Shown: positions 7,091 to 14,339 of the stretch, piece after piece
Layout: each line of letters opens with the position of its first letter
Position numbering within the stretch: the first letter of the stretch is position 1
Source: Clostridiales bacterium oral taxon 876 str. F0540
Lineage (GTDB): Bacteria; Bacillota; Clostridia; Clostridiales; Clostridiaceae
Direction of reading: 5' to 3'
DNA length: 14,893 nucleotides
Assembly (NCBI GenBank): GCA_000466585.1
Contig: KE993474.1
Coordinates: 1-14,893 of the forward strand
Program-made: the position numbers and the translations under genes
Notes under the pieces: model-generated
The model's database searches: none
Told to the model about the DNA's origin: nothing
The model's input: the letters and a program-made list of their open reading frames with translations, nothing else

Positions 7091-7828
7091 TTAAATCACC
7101 TTGGTCATTATAAGACCAAGCATTATTCCGGTCAATATACCAATGCTGCTGGTTATGCCATCCCAAAGCTTTGAAGATTCAGGAAGCATTTCACCGCAAA
7201 CCACATACATCATTATACCAGATGCAAATGCTAAACAAGCACCTAAAATATTAGGCGAAATACTGCCTACATAAGCTCCAATCCAAGTTCCTATAGCCGT
7301 TGGAAATGCTGTTAAAAAAGCATATAACAGTATTTTCGGAACTTTAACATTAGACGCCATAAGAGGTGCAGATACCGCTATTCCTTCAGGTATATCATGA
7401 ATAGCAATAATCAAGCTCATTTTAAGTCCAAGGCTCTGACCAGCCAAAAATCCACATCCCATAATAACTCCCTCAGGAAGATTATGAAGCATAAGAGCCA
7501 TTGCAGCCATGAAGGCAACTTTTAAATGCTTATTTTGATTTAAAGAACTACCTCCTATATCCACCTTTGTATCAATAAAAATAATAGTTATTATACCAAG
7601 GAGACTGCAAATTATGGTTCCTATAAAGCTCCAGCTAGTCATAGCCTCAGGTATCAGGTCAAAAACAACAATAGAAAGCATAAGTCCTCCTGCAAAGCCT
7701 ATGATAGCTCCCAAGAATCTATTTGATGGTTTTTTTACAATAACCCCAAGTGATGCCCCTATCATCGTACCAATTAGTGATACTACACTTCCTAAAAGCA
7801 CAATAAATAAAGTATTACTATTTCCCAA
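7091..7828 (-). CDS. ZIP-family metal transporter
   Basis: Integral membrane divalent-metal (probably zinc) transporter with eight predicted segments; 245 aa from the start chosen. The two metal-binding family motifs are present: HNLPEG (115-120, TM4) and HDIPEG (144-149, TM5). A variable loop around 88-103 lies between TM3 and TM4. The TTG at 7828 is preferred because AAGGGGTGG sits 4-5 nt upstream and translation then begins directly before TM1. An ATG at 7864 in the same frame adds 12 charged residues and has no Shine-Dalgarno. The site chosen can be buried in a leader hairpin (7834-7886). It resembles the ZupT/GufA branch; the metal cannot be decided from sequence. It lies inside the tdk-ywlE cluster. 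Confidence 0.9.
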   Translation of the reverse strand: MGNSNTLFIVLLGSVVSLIGTMIGASLGVIVKKPSNRFLGAIIGFAGGLMLSIVVFDLIPEAMTSWSFIGTIICSLLGIITIIFIDTKVDIGGSSLNQNKHLKVAFMAAMALMLHNLPEGVIMGCGFLAGQSLGLKMSLIIAIHDIPEGIAVSAPLMASNVKVPKILLYAFLTAFPTAIGTWIGAYVGSISPNILGACLAFASGIMMYVVCGEMLPESSKLWDGITSSIGILTGIMLGLIMTKVI

Positions 7829-7833
7829 AATAC

Positions 7834-7886
7834 CACCCCTTTTATAAAAATTAACTCTATACATTTTATTTATAAAAATAGGGGTG
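7834..7886 (-). promoter_or_regulatory. Leader hairpin covering the ZIP gene Shine-Dalgarno
   Basis: On the minus strand CACCCC (7886-7881) is exactly complementary to GGGGTG (7839-7834), the core of the ZIP ribosome-binding site. The stem continues with one T-A pair, a 3-nt bulge, and TTTATAAA (7876-7869) pairing with TTTATAAA (7848-7841). The loop is about 20 nt and holds the rejected ATG at 7864. Some 15 base pairs in total. No T-run follows the 3' arm, so it does not look like a terminator. It may limit ZIP translation or act as a regulatory RNA; it matches no riboswitch I recognise. Confidence 0.5.
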
Positions 7887-7909
7887 AAGAACTAATAACT
7901 TGTATAATT

Positions 7910-8488
7910 TTATAAATTCCTGTATTGTTTTATATTCTCTACAGCTTCACTACTATATTGCGCTTTCACACAGCTTCTGTAAATCATATCTAAAAGCTTA
8001 TATTTATGATATCCTCCCTTATTAATAACTATATAAAAAAAGCTATCCTCCGGCTGATGTTTCTTTATTTTATAATAGTAATGAGATACATATATATGTT
8101 TATTTAAGAAAGCCATATCGATTTCATTTATTTTCTTGTTTCTAAACCTTGAACTTAAAATCATAACTATACTTAATTGTGGTCCGCTGCCTTCAGTATG
8201 TACAAATATAACTTTATCGCAAATAATATTAAACTCTTCTTTAAATCTTCTAACTTTAATCTTTAACTTGTAACCATCACAGCTGTACTTCAAATAATTG
8301 CTGCTAAGGCTTGCTATAATTGCAGATAAAATGAGTATTTCTATTATAGCAAGATAAAGCATAAAAAAAATACTGAATTTATTTGCTAAAAATAACACTA
8401 GCGGCATAGCAAAAAAAATAAAGCCTAAGAAAAGCAAAAACCTTTTATGAGATTTTTCCTGTTTCCTAATGGCTTTATTTATATCCAT
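7910..8488 (-). CDS. Hypothetical membrane protein, two N-terminal TM segments
   Basis: Not recognised. The product is 192 aa: a basic N-terminus with KSHKR, two adjacent hydrophobic segments (about 17-36 and 39-61) forming a hairpin, then a soluble domain of about 130 aa. The start of that domain (LKYSCDGYKLKIKVRRFKEE) resembles the strand pattern of bacterial PH-like (YdbT/YcxB-type) domains, but this is only a suggestion. The C-terminal part is rich in Tyr, Lys and His. The ATG has AGAGGTGA upstream, and the gene starts 15 nt before the end-to-start junction with prfA, so it is co-transcribed with it. It is followed by the ZIP gene after an 81-nt spacer holding the leader hairpin. Possibly a lineage-specific gene. 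Confidence 0.8.
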   Translation of the reverse strand: MDINKAIRKQEKSHKRFLLFLGFIFFAMPLVLFLANKFSIFFMLYLAIIEILILSAIIASLSSNYLKYSCDGYKLKIKVRRFKEEFNIICDKVIFVHTEGSGPQLSIVMILSSRFRNKKINEIDMAFLNKHIYVSHYYYKIKKHQPEDSFFYIVINKGGYHKYKLLDMIYRSCVKAQYSSEAVENIKQYRNL

Positions 8489-8503
8489 AGTTTCACCTCT
8501 AAA

Positions 8504-9580
8504 TTATTGATTATTACCCATAGCTTCCATTTTCTTAGCTTGGTCTTCTGTAATCAGGGCATCCAGCATTTCATCAATATCACCATCTAAGAATGCATCT
8601 AGTTTATAAAGTGTAAGGCCTATTCTGTGGTCTGAAACTCTTCCCTGTGGATAATTATAGGTCCTAATTCTTTCGCTTCTATCTCCGGTTCCTACCTGGC
8701 TCTTTCTATCCTCAGCTATACCGGCTGATCTTTCGGCCTCTGCTATTTCATAAAGTCTCGAAGCTAAAACCTTCATTGCCTTTTCTTTATTTTTAAGCTG
8801 GGATTTTTCATCTTGGCATGAAACTACAATTCCTGTTGGAAGATGAGTAATTCTTACTGCTGAGTCAGTAGTATTAACGCTCTGTCCACCATGTCCTGAT
8901 GAACGGAAAACATCAATTCTTAAATCATTTGGATTTATTGTTACATCTACTTCATCAACTTCCGGAAGTACAGCTACTGTTGCTGTAGATGTATGAATTC
9001 TTCCGCTTGCCTCTGTATCAGGAACTCTCTGTACCCTATGAACACCGCTTTCATACTTTAGTTTACTGTAAGCAGATTGACCTCTAACCATAAAAACTAC
9101 TTCTTTAAATCCACCTATATCTGTTTCATTTAAGCTCATAAGCTCAACTTTCCATCTATGGCGTTCTGCATATCTTGTATACATTCTAAAAAGATTAGCT
9201 GCAAATAGTGCCGCTTCATCTCCTCCTGCACCGCCTCTTATTTCTATAAATACGTTTTTATCATCATTAGGGTCTTTGGGAAGAAGTAAAATTCTTAATT
9301 CTTTTTCAAATTCTTCCTTCTTCTCTGTAAGTTCTTTTATCTCTTCTTGAGCCATTTCTTTAAGTTCTTTTTCAATATCTTCATTCAGCATTTCTTTATT
9401 TGATTCAATATCTTCAACTGTCTTTTTATATTCTCTATATTTATTAACTACTATTTCAAGATCAGCATGCTCTTTACAAAGTCTTTGCCATTCTTTTTGA
9501 TCAGCCATCACAGAAGGATCGCTTATTTTTCTTGAAAGTTCTTCATATTTATTTTCTATAAAATTAAGACGTTCTAACAT
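8504..9580 (-). CDS. prfA: Peptide chain release factor 1
   Basis: Recognises UAA and UAG in the ribosomal A site and triggers peptide release. The product is 358 aa, standard for RF1. The peptidyl-transferase motif GGQ is at 231-233 within SSGHGGQSVN; the tripeptide anticodon region is PDT (187-189) in RVPDTEASGRIHTS, the PxT form of RF1 rather than the SPF of RF2. A coiled helical N-terminal domain covers about 1-95. The ATG at 9580 lies 8 nt after GGAG; a GTG three codons upstream (9589) overlaps that site and is rejected. It follows prmC, whose product methylates the GGQ glutamine, and has an internal promoter in the 72-nt gap. Confidence 0.97.
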   Translation of the reverse strand: MLERLNFIENKYEELSRKISDPSVMADQKEWQRLCKEHADLEIVVNKYREYKKTVEDIESNKEMLNEDIEKELKEMAQEEIKELTEKKEEFEKELRILLLPKDPNDDKNVFIEIRGGAGGDEAALFAANLFRMYTRYAERHRWKVELMSLNETDIGGFKEVVFMVRGQSAYSKLKYESGVHRVQRVPDTEASGRIHTSTATVAVLPEVDEVDVTINPNDLRIDVFRSSGHGGQSVNTTDSAVRITHLPTGIVVSCQDEKSQLKNKEKAMKVLASRLYEIAEAERSAGIAEDRKSQVGTGDRSERIRTYNYPQGRVSDHRIGLTLYKLDAFLDGDIDEMLDALITEDQAKKMEAMGNNQ

Positions 9581-9615
9581 TAATATCACTCCAAATCCTA
9601 TTTTAACAATAAATT

Positions 9616-9644
9616 ATTATATCACAGTAAACACAAATTGCGAA
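9616..9644 (-). promoter_or_regulatory. Internal promoter for prfA
   Basis: Minus strand: -10 TATAAT (9616-9621) with an extended TGA just before it, a 17-nt spacer, and a weaker -35 TTCGCA (9639-9644, 4 of 6). It sits in the 72-nt gap between prmC and prfA and would add prfA transcription independent of tdk. No terminator is visible between the two genes. Confidence 0.55.
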
Positions 9645-9652
9645 GTAATTTT

Positions 9653-10507
9653 TTATTCTTTCTTAGTTCCTATTACTACCCTGTCATTTCCGGCTAAATC
9701 TTTATAAACTCTAACATCGATATATCCATTATTATTTAATATATCGGAAACTTCTGTACCTTGGTCATAACCTATTTCATAAGCTAAAAGTCCTCCAGGT
9801 TTTAAAACCGTGCGGCTTTGTTTCGTTATTTCATTATAAAAGTCCAAGCCATCTTCTCCCCCGCATAAAGCTATATACGGCTCATATTCTCTAACATCTT
9901 CCATGAGCTTTGGTATACCTTCAGCCTTTATATATGGGGGATTAGATACTATAATATCAAACTTAATTTCTTCATCTAATGCATATCGAAGCAAGTCGCT
10001 CTTTATAAAACAAACTCTTTTATCTAATCCCAAACTTTGAATATTTATTTTTGTTACTTCTTGCGCAATGTCGGATATATCGCAGCAGTCTACAGAAACA
10101 AAATCTAAATTCTTTGCAATAGAAATACCTATTGCTCCGCTTCCGCTGCAAACATCACATATCTTTATAGGTTCTCTATGCTTAATTGTCTTCATTACCT
10201 CTTCTACTAATATTTCTGTATCTGGCCTTGGAATCAGCACCCCTTGCTTTATAAAAAAATCTAAACCCATAAATTCACACTTTTCTGTTATATATTTCAA
10301 TGGCATCTTGTTTTTTCTCTTTTCAATAAGCCTATAGTACTCTTTGCATGAATTTTCATTCACTTCCATATCTCTATTTATAATTATAGACATTCTGTCT
10401 AAATTTAAAACCTTGCCTAAAATCAACTGACAATCAAGCATGTAGCTGCCTATATTCACTCTTTTAAGTTCATCATAGCCTTTATATAGAAGTTCCTGAA
10501 CTTTCAA
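9653..10507 (-). CDS. prmC: RF1/RF2 glutamine N5-methyltransferase
   Basis: SAM-dependent methylase (HemK/PrmC) that modifies the GGQ glutamine of release factors and raises their activity. The product is 284 aa, the normal length. An N-terminal helical domain covers about 1-75; IPRPDTE (92-98) is the RF-binding segment; SAM motif DVCSGSGAIGI spans 118-128; the catalytic NPPY is 189-192. The start is TTG at 10507, preceded by AGGA 8 nt upstream; no ATG is available until residue 23, inside the conserved domain. The start overlaps the end of the DUF1385 gene by 26 nt, pointing to coupled translation. It lies directly before its substrate's gene, prfA, an order common in bacteria. Confidence 0.95.
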   Translation of the reverse strand: MKVQELLYKGYDELKRVNIGSYMLDCQLILGKVLNLDRMSIIINRDMEVNENSCKEYYRLIEKRKNKMPLKYITEKCEFMGLDFFIKQGVLIPRPDTEILVEEVMKTIKHREPIKICDVCSGSGAIGISIAKNLDFVSVDCCDISDIAQEVTKINIQSLGLDKRVCFIKSDLLRYALDEEIKFDIIVSNPPYIKAEGIPKLMEDVREYEPYIALCGGEDGLDFYNEITKQSRTVLKPGGLLAYEIGYDQGTEVSDILNNNGYIDVRVYKDLAGNDRVVIGTKKE

Positions 10508-11435
10508 TTTGCTCTTCCTTTCTTTCTTCCATATAGATTCCTTCAGCTGCCTTTAAAGCTGCAATGGCAACTTCTAACTGCTCTAAATCAGGTTCCTTTG
10601 TTGTAAGATTTTGAAGCATAAGTCCTGGATAAGCTAAAATATACGATAGTCTGCTCTTGCTTTTGCCCATCCACCTTATAATTTCATAAGTAACTCCTGA
10701 TACTATTGGCAAAAGTATAATTCTATATATAAGTCTCTGCCAAAGAGAATTCCAGCCGGTAAAAGAAAATAAAATTATACTTACTATCATAACCAAGAAT
10801 AAAAAATTTGTTCCGCATCTTGGGTGCAGTCTTCCGAACTTCTTTGCATTTTCAGGGGTAAGTTCTACCTTATTTTCATAACAAAATATAGTTTTATGTT
10901 CTGCTCCATGATATTCGTAGACTCGCTTTATATCTTCCATTTTTCCTATAAGATAAATATACAAGAGAAATAATATAACTCTTATTATTCCCTCTATAAC
11001 ATTAAGCAATACAGTATTTAATGTAAATGACTTTTTAAAAAAATTAGCAGCATAGGTTGGCAACATGAAAAATAATAGGATACTAAAGCCAAGTGATAAT
11101 ATTAAAGAAATTCCAGCTAGTACATCATTACTTTTATCTTTAAACTTATTATCAAACCATTTATCAAATTTTGATTTTTCTCCTTCTTCTTCAAAAAAGG
11201 AAGCAGAGTAGTTTAGGGTTTTTATTCCAACAATAAGTGAGTCTAACAGAGATACAAATCCTCTTATTATCGGGAATCCAAAAACTTTGTATTTTTTCGT
11301 ATATGGTATACTGTCATTCTTATCAATTACAATTTCACCCGAAGAAGTCCTTACAGCTGTGGCTACCCCAATACTTCCTCGCATCATTACTCCTTCAATA
11401 ACAGCTTGACCACCAACAGTAACTTTTTTTTCCAT
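10482..11435 (-). CDS. DUF1385 membrane protein (YqhQ-like)
   Basis: Conserved protein of unknown function, 317 aa. It begins with the family hallmark GGQAVIEGVMMRG (8-20). A soluble N-terminal portion is followed by about four hydrophobic segments (near 106-130, 142-163, 210-226, 233-249). Conserved-looking histidine and cysteine groups, EYHGAEHK (174-181) and HPRCGTN (204-210), lie in a loop between segments 2 and 3 and could bind metal; that is inference. The C-terminal tail is acidic. The ATG has GGGGAG upstream. It starts 23 nt after tdk and overlaps prmC by 26 nt, so all three are expressed together. The association with release-factor genes is conserved in clostridia as far as I recall, but no role follows from it. 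Confidence 0.88.
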   Translation of the reverse strand: MEKKVTVGGQAVIEGVMMRGSIGVATAVRTSSGEIVIDKNDSIPYTKKYKVFGFPIIRGFVSLLDSLIVGIKTLNYSASFFEEEGEKSKFDKWFDNKFKDKSNDVLAGISLILSLGFSILLFFMLPTYAANFFKKSFTLNTVLLNVIEGIIRVILFLLYIYLIGKMEDIKRVYEYHGAEHKTIFCYENKVELTPENAKKFGRLHPRCGTNFLFLVMIVSIILFSFTGWNSLWQRLIYRIILLPIVSGVTYEIIRWMGKSKSRLSYILAYPGLMLQNLTTKEPDLEQLEVAIAALKAAEGIYMEERKEEQIESSGTSI

Positions 11436-11458
11436 AAATTCTTCTCCCCTACATTTAT

Positions 11459-12070
11459 CTATTTATTTACTTTGTGTTTATTTTCATATGCTTTTTTATA
11501 TTCTAAAAAACATTTCGGACAAAGTGCATGATACTCTATATTATCTTGCTTATCTATAGCAACCTGTTTTCCTTCAAAAACAAATTCACCATTAATCATT
11601 CTTCCATTTAAAAGCGCTTTTTTACCGCACTGGCATATATTTTTAAGTTCTTCAATGCTGTGTGCCAAAAGAAGCAACCTGGAGCTTCCTTCGAAGCCAT
11701 TCATTTGAAAATCTGTTCTTAATCCATAACATATAACCGGTATATCCATAATTACGGCTATTTCAAATAATTGATCTATATGTTCAGTTTTAAAGAACTG
11801 AACCTCATCTACTAGTATACAATCTATTTTCCCATTAAGTGTAATCCATTTTTCTACTTCAGTGTATATATTCTCATTATTTGCAATCAATAAATCAACT
11901 TCTCTTGTTACTCCAAGTCTTGACACTACCTTATTTCCACCTTTAGTATCTGTCTTTGGTTTTACTATAATAATATTCATTCCTCTTTCTTCATAATTGT
12001 GAGCAACCTGAAGCAAATTAGTTGATTTTCCACAATTCATAGCACCATATCTGAAATATAACTTACTCAT
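11459..12070 (-). CDS. tdk: Thymidine kinase
   Basis: Type II thymidine kinase, which phosphorylates thymidine with ATP to dTMP in nucleoside salvage. The product is 203 aa. The P-loop is GAMNCGKST (9-17); the Walker B-like motif is DEVQFF (88-93); the thymidine-binding lasso lies around GFEGSSRLLLLAHS (125-138). A structural zinc site is formed by C146, C148, C184 and C187. The ATG has a strong AAGGAG site. It is the first gene of the long cluster and diverges from rpmE across about 400 bp. The fold is related to the RecA-like core rather than to human TK2-type kinases. Confidence 0.96.
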   Translation of the reverse strand: MSKLYFRYGAMNCGKSTNLLQVAHNYEERGMNIIIVKPKTDTKGGNKVVSRLGVTREVDLLIANNENIYTEVEKWITLNGKIDCILVDEVQFFKTEHIDQLFEIAVIMDIPVICYGLRTDFQMNGFEGSSRLLLLAHSIEELKNICQCGKKALLNGRMINGEFVFEGKQVAIDKQDNIEYHALCPKCFLEYKKAYENKHKVNK

Positions 12071-12393
12071 ATTTTATTCTCCTTCGTATATAAACTAAAC
12101 AAATACATTTTATCAGACTTTAGTAATATATTAAAGAAAAACTACAAGTAGATTGCGAAATAAAATATCCACAGGCTGTGGTTTAGAGACCTTAGAGTTT
12201 TGTGCGGAAAATAATCTTTAACAATAGTGTTGATATAATTTATTCTTTGACATTGTAGAAAGCAAACCCGCATAGCTCAAGTAAATATTTAGATATTTTT
12301 ATAGATTTATATTTAGATATGTGAATGATAAAAGTACTATTACTAGCTTTTAACGAAGCCTGCAGCTGCTTTTATTCTTAATTTTATTTGATA

Positions 12394-12423
12394 TTGACTA
12401 TATTCAATTCATTATGCTATAAT
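12394..12423 (+). promoter_or_regulatory. rpmE promoter
   Basis: Plus strand: -35 TTGACT (12394-12399), an 18-nt spacer, and -10 TATAAT (12418-12423) preceded by TGC, an extended -10. Transcription would start near 12430, leaving a leader of about 48 nt that contains a 7-bp hairpin and the ribosome-binding site. Confidence 0.75.
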
Positions 12424-12434
12424 ACACTAGTTGA

Positions 12435-12454
12435 GAATATGGGTTTACATATTC
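12435..12454 (+). promoter_or_regulatory. Hairpin in rpmE leader
   Basis: GAATATG (12435-12441) and CATATTC (12448-12454) are perfect arms around a 6-nt loop, GGTTTA. It starts about 5 nt into the predicted transcript and ends about 10 nt before AGAGGTGA. Ribosomal-protein leaders for L31 have been described in several bacterial groups, including Firmicutes; whether this hairpin belongs to that class cannot be decided by eye. Confidence 0.45.
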
Positions 12455-12477
12455 ATTAATCGAAAGAGGTGAAAAAT

Positions 12478-12687
12478 ATGAGAGAAGGCATACATCCAGA
12501 ATACCACAATGACGCAGTGGTTAAGTGTGCATGTGGAAACACTTTTACAACTGGTTCTGTAAAAAAGGAACTTAAAGTAGAAATATGCTCTAAATGCCAT
12601 CCATTCTTTACTGGACGTCAGAAGATAGTTGACGTAGGTGGAAGAGTTGAGAAGTTTAGAAAGAAGTTCAATATAACAGAAGAATAA
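12478..12687 (+). CDS. rpmE: 50S ribosomal protein L31 (zinc-binding form)
   Basis: Small protein of the large ribosomal subunit at the central protuberance and inter-subunit bridge, 69 aa. Zinc ligands C17, C19 (CAC), C37 and C40 (CSKC) are all present, so this is the zinc-containing C+ form rather than the YtiA-like zinc-free paralogue. HPFFTGRQKIVD (41-52) is diagnostic. The ATG at 12478 follows AGAGGTGA by 5 nt; an in-frame GTG at 12469 lies within that site and is rejected. It is the only plus-strand gene in the window. It converges on rho with 20 nt between stops and shares its terminator. In B. subtilis rpmE lies next to rho but in the same direction, so its orientation here is flipped. 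Confidence 0.97.
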   Translation: MREGIHPEYHNDAVVKCACGNTFTTGSVKKELKVEICSKCHPFFTGRQKIVDVGGRVEKFRKKFNITEE

Positions 12688-12694
12688 GAAAAAT

Positions 12695-12724
12695 AATGGG
12701 AAAGGATTTACCTTTCCCATTTTT
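12695..12724. terminator. Bidirectional terminator shared by rpmE and rho
   Basis: AATGGGAAAGG (12695-12705) and CCTTTCCCATT (12711-12721) form an 11-bp stem with loop ATTTA. T-rich tracts follow on both strands (TTTTC on plus, TTTTTC on minus). The rho stop codon (12708-12710) lies in the loop and the last rho codons form one arm. It serves both convergent genes. Confidence 0.88.
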
Positions 12725-14192
12725 CTTTTCCATTATCTTTGCTTAAAATATCAAGCTTTGTAAATATATCTAAAAACTCCACATTGCTTTTTGTCTTTGA
12801 CATAAGAGCTATGAGCTTTTCAGTAACTGTATCAGCTGAATTATCGCTATACATAACCTTTCTTATATTAAAGGCAACTTCCTGTTCCTTGGAAGTTAAA
12901 AGCATATCTTCCCTTCTTGTTCCTGATTTATATATATCAATAGCAGGGAATATTCTTCTTTCTTGAAGCTTTCTGTCTAAATGAACTTCCATATTTCCTG
13001 TACCTTTAAATTCTTCGAATATCATATCATCCATTCTGCTGCCGGTTTCGATAAGAGCAGTAGCGAGTATTGTTAAGCTTCCGCCTTCTTCAATATTTCT
13101 AGCAGCTCCAAAGAATTTTTTCGGATTTATAAGAGCACCTGGATCCAGACCTCCTGATAGAGTTCTTCCTGTTGGTGTTATTGTAAGATTATAAGCTCTT
13201 GAAAGTCTAGTTAAGCTGTCAAGAAGTATAACAACATCCTGCCCCTGCTCAATCATTCTTTTTGCTCTTTCCAGTACCATTTCGGCAACCTTGGTATGAT
13301 GATCAGGTTCTTCATCAAAAGTTGAGTATATAACCTCTCCTTTAATAGAACGCTGCATATCAGTTACTTCCTCTGGTCTTTCGTCTATAAGAAGCACTAT
13401 TAATTTTACTTCCGGGTGATTTTGCGCTATGCTGTTAGCTACCTTCTTAAGTAATGTAGTCTTTCCAGCCTTTGGCGGAGCAACAATAATTCCTCTTTGT
13501 CCTTTTCCTATAGGGGATATAATATCCATAAGTCTGGAAGATAAATCCAATGAACTCGTTTCTAATTTTAATCTTTCCTCAGGGTATATTGGTGTTAAAG
13601 TTTCGAAACGTTTTCTTCCTACAGCTTTTTCCGGATTTTCTCCATTAACACTTTGAACGTAAAGTAAAGCCTTGAACTTTTCGCCTTCCTTAGGAATCCT
13701 GACTTTACCTTCGACCATATCACCGGTTCTTAGGTTAAACCTTCTTATTTGAGATGGCGAAACATAAATATCATTTGGCCCTGAAAGATAGTTTTGACCT
13801 CTTAGAAAGCCAAAATTATTTTCTATTACCTCTAAAACTCCTCTTGCTGTATCTGATTCATCAATCATTTCCCTTAGTCTTTCTCTCTTTTCCTCAACAG
13901 ATAACCTTTCAGGTTCAGAATCTGTTTTTAATTCCGATGTATTACTTGACACCTTAACTGCATCCTCTTTAATTGCATTGATTACGGTATCTTCTTTATT
14001 TTCATCAACTTTTTTAGGCGTGATTTTTTCTCTTAATATCACTCCATCCTTCTGTATAGAAACTGGAGAAGCTTTTTTAACTTCTTCAATCAATTCAGCT
14101 TTCTTAAACTTTGATATATTCTTCACTCCAAGTTCCTTAGCTAAATCTCTAAGCTCTGTCAGAGTCATATTATCATAATCTATATTAGGCAA
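12708..14192 (-). CDS. rho: Transcription termination factor Rho
   Basis: Hexameric RNA-dependent ATPase/translocase that ends transcription of untranslated RNA. The product is 494 aa, longer than the 419-aa E. coli protein. It has a Rho_N/SAP-like helical segment (about 8-42, LTELRDLAKELGV), a charged linker of about 65 residues (45-110), an RNA-binding cold-shock-like domain (115-190, GFLRGQNYL), and the ATPase core with Walker A PPKAGKTT (239-246), Walker B VVILLDS (320-326), the SGGLDPGAL loop (346-354) and the R-loop region GTGNMEVHLDRK. The start is TTG at 14192: GGAGG lies 7 nt upstream, while an earlier in-frame TTG (14207) overlaps that site and the next ATG (14168) has none. The leader is pyrimidine-rich. 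It converges with rpmE. Confidence 0.96.
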   Translation of the reverse strand: MPNIDYDNMTLTELRDLAKELGVKNISKFKKAELIEEVKKASPVSIQKDGVILREKITPKKVDENKEDTVINAIKEDAVKVSSNTSELKTDSEPERLSVEEKRERLREMIDESDTARGVLEVIENNFGFLRGQNYLSGPNDIYVSPSQIRRFNLRTGDMVEGKVRIPKEGEKFKALLYVQSVNGENPEKAVGRKRFETLTPIYPEERLKLETSSLDLSSRLMDIISPIGKGQRGIIVAPPKAGKTTLLKKVANSIAQNHPEVKLIVLLIDERPEEVTDMQRSIKGEVIYSTFDEEPDHHTKVAEMVLERAKRMIEQGQDVVILLDSLTRLSRAYNLTITPTGRTLSGGLDPGALINPKKFFGAARNIEEGGSLTILATALIETGSRMDDMIFEEFKGTGNMEVHLDRKLQERRIFPAIDIYKSGTRREDMLLTSKEQEVAFNIRKVMYSDNSADTVTEKLIALMSKTKSNVEFLDIFTKLDILSKDNGKEKWER

Positions 14193-14273
14193 ATAATGCA
14201 CCTCCAAATATTCATTTGTATATTAAAAATCAGGGAAATTAATAAGAAAAAATTGAAAGGTAATACTTCATAC

Positions 14274-14279
14274 ATTATA
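14274..14279 (-). promoter_or_regulatory. Candidate rho -10 element
   Basis: Minus strand TATAAT (14274-14279), the only perfect -10 in the 147-bp gap before rho. No good -35 is found 16-18 nt upstream (TGGATT at 17). The predicted leader is about 75 nt and pyrimidine-rich, which could suit Rho self-regulation; that link is inference. Confidence 0.35.
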
Positions 14280-14339
14280 TACTATTTTATATTTTTAATC
14301 CACAATATTTCTAAAAATATACAAATCTTATATTTTTCA

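Larger units (their letters stand above)
12071..12477. other. Divergent intergenic region tdk / rpmE
   Basis: About 407 bp separate tdk and rpmE. The tdk side has an extended -10 candidate (minus TGATAAAAT, 12107-12115) with a poor -35; the rpmE side has a good promoter. Between them are a 13-nt near-palindrome CCACAG-G-CTGTGG (12169-12181) preceded by a DnaA-box-like TATCCACA, a plus-strand extended -10 (TGATATAAT, about 12228-12236), and two direct copies of ATATTTAGATAT (12285-12296 and 12309-12320). No tRNA, known riboswitch or convincing small gene was found. It is longer than any other spacer here. Confidence 0.6.

Noticed and set aside
12161..12181. Possible replication origin from a DnaA-box-like TATCCACA
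   Set aside because: Only one imperfect box, no cluster and no dnaA or dnaN nearby.
12325..12381. 18-codon plus-strand reading frame starting ATG ATA AAA (MIKVLLLAFNEAC...)
   Set aside because: It looks like a leader peptide but has no Shine-Dalgarno and no clear promoter in position; chance is more likely.
12445..12720. 91-codon minus-strand frame opposite rpmE
   Set aside because: It is antisense to the well-supported L31 gene and runs across the shared terminator.
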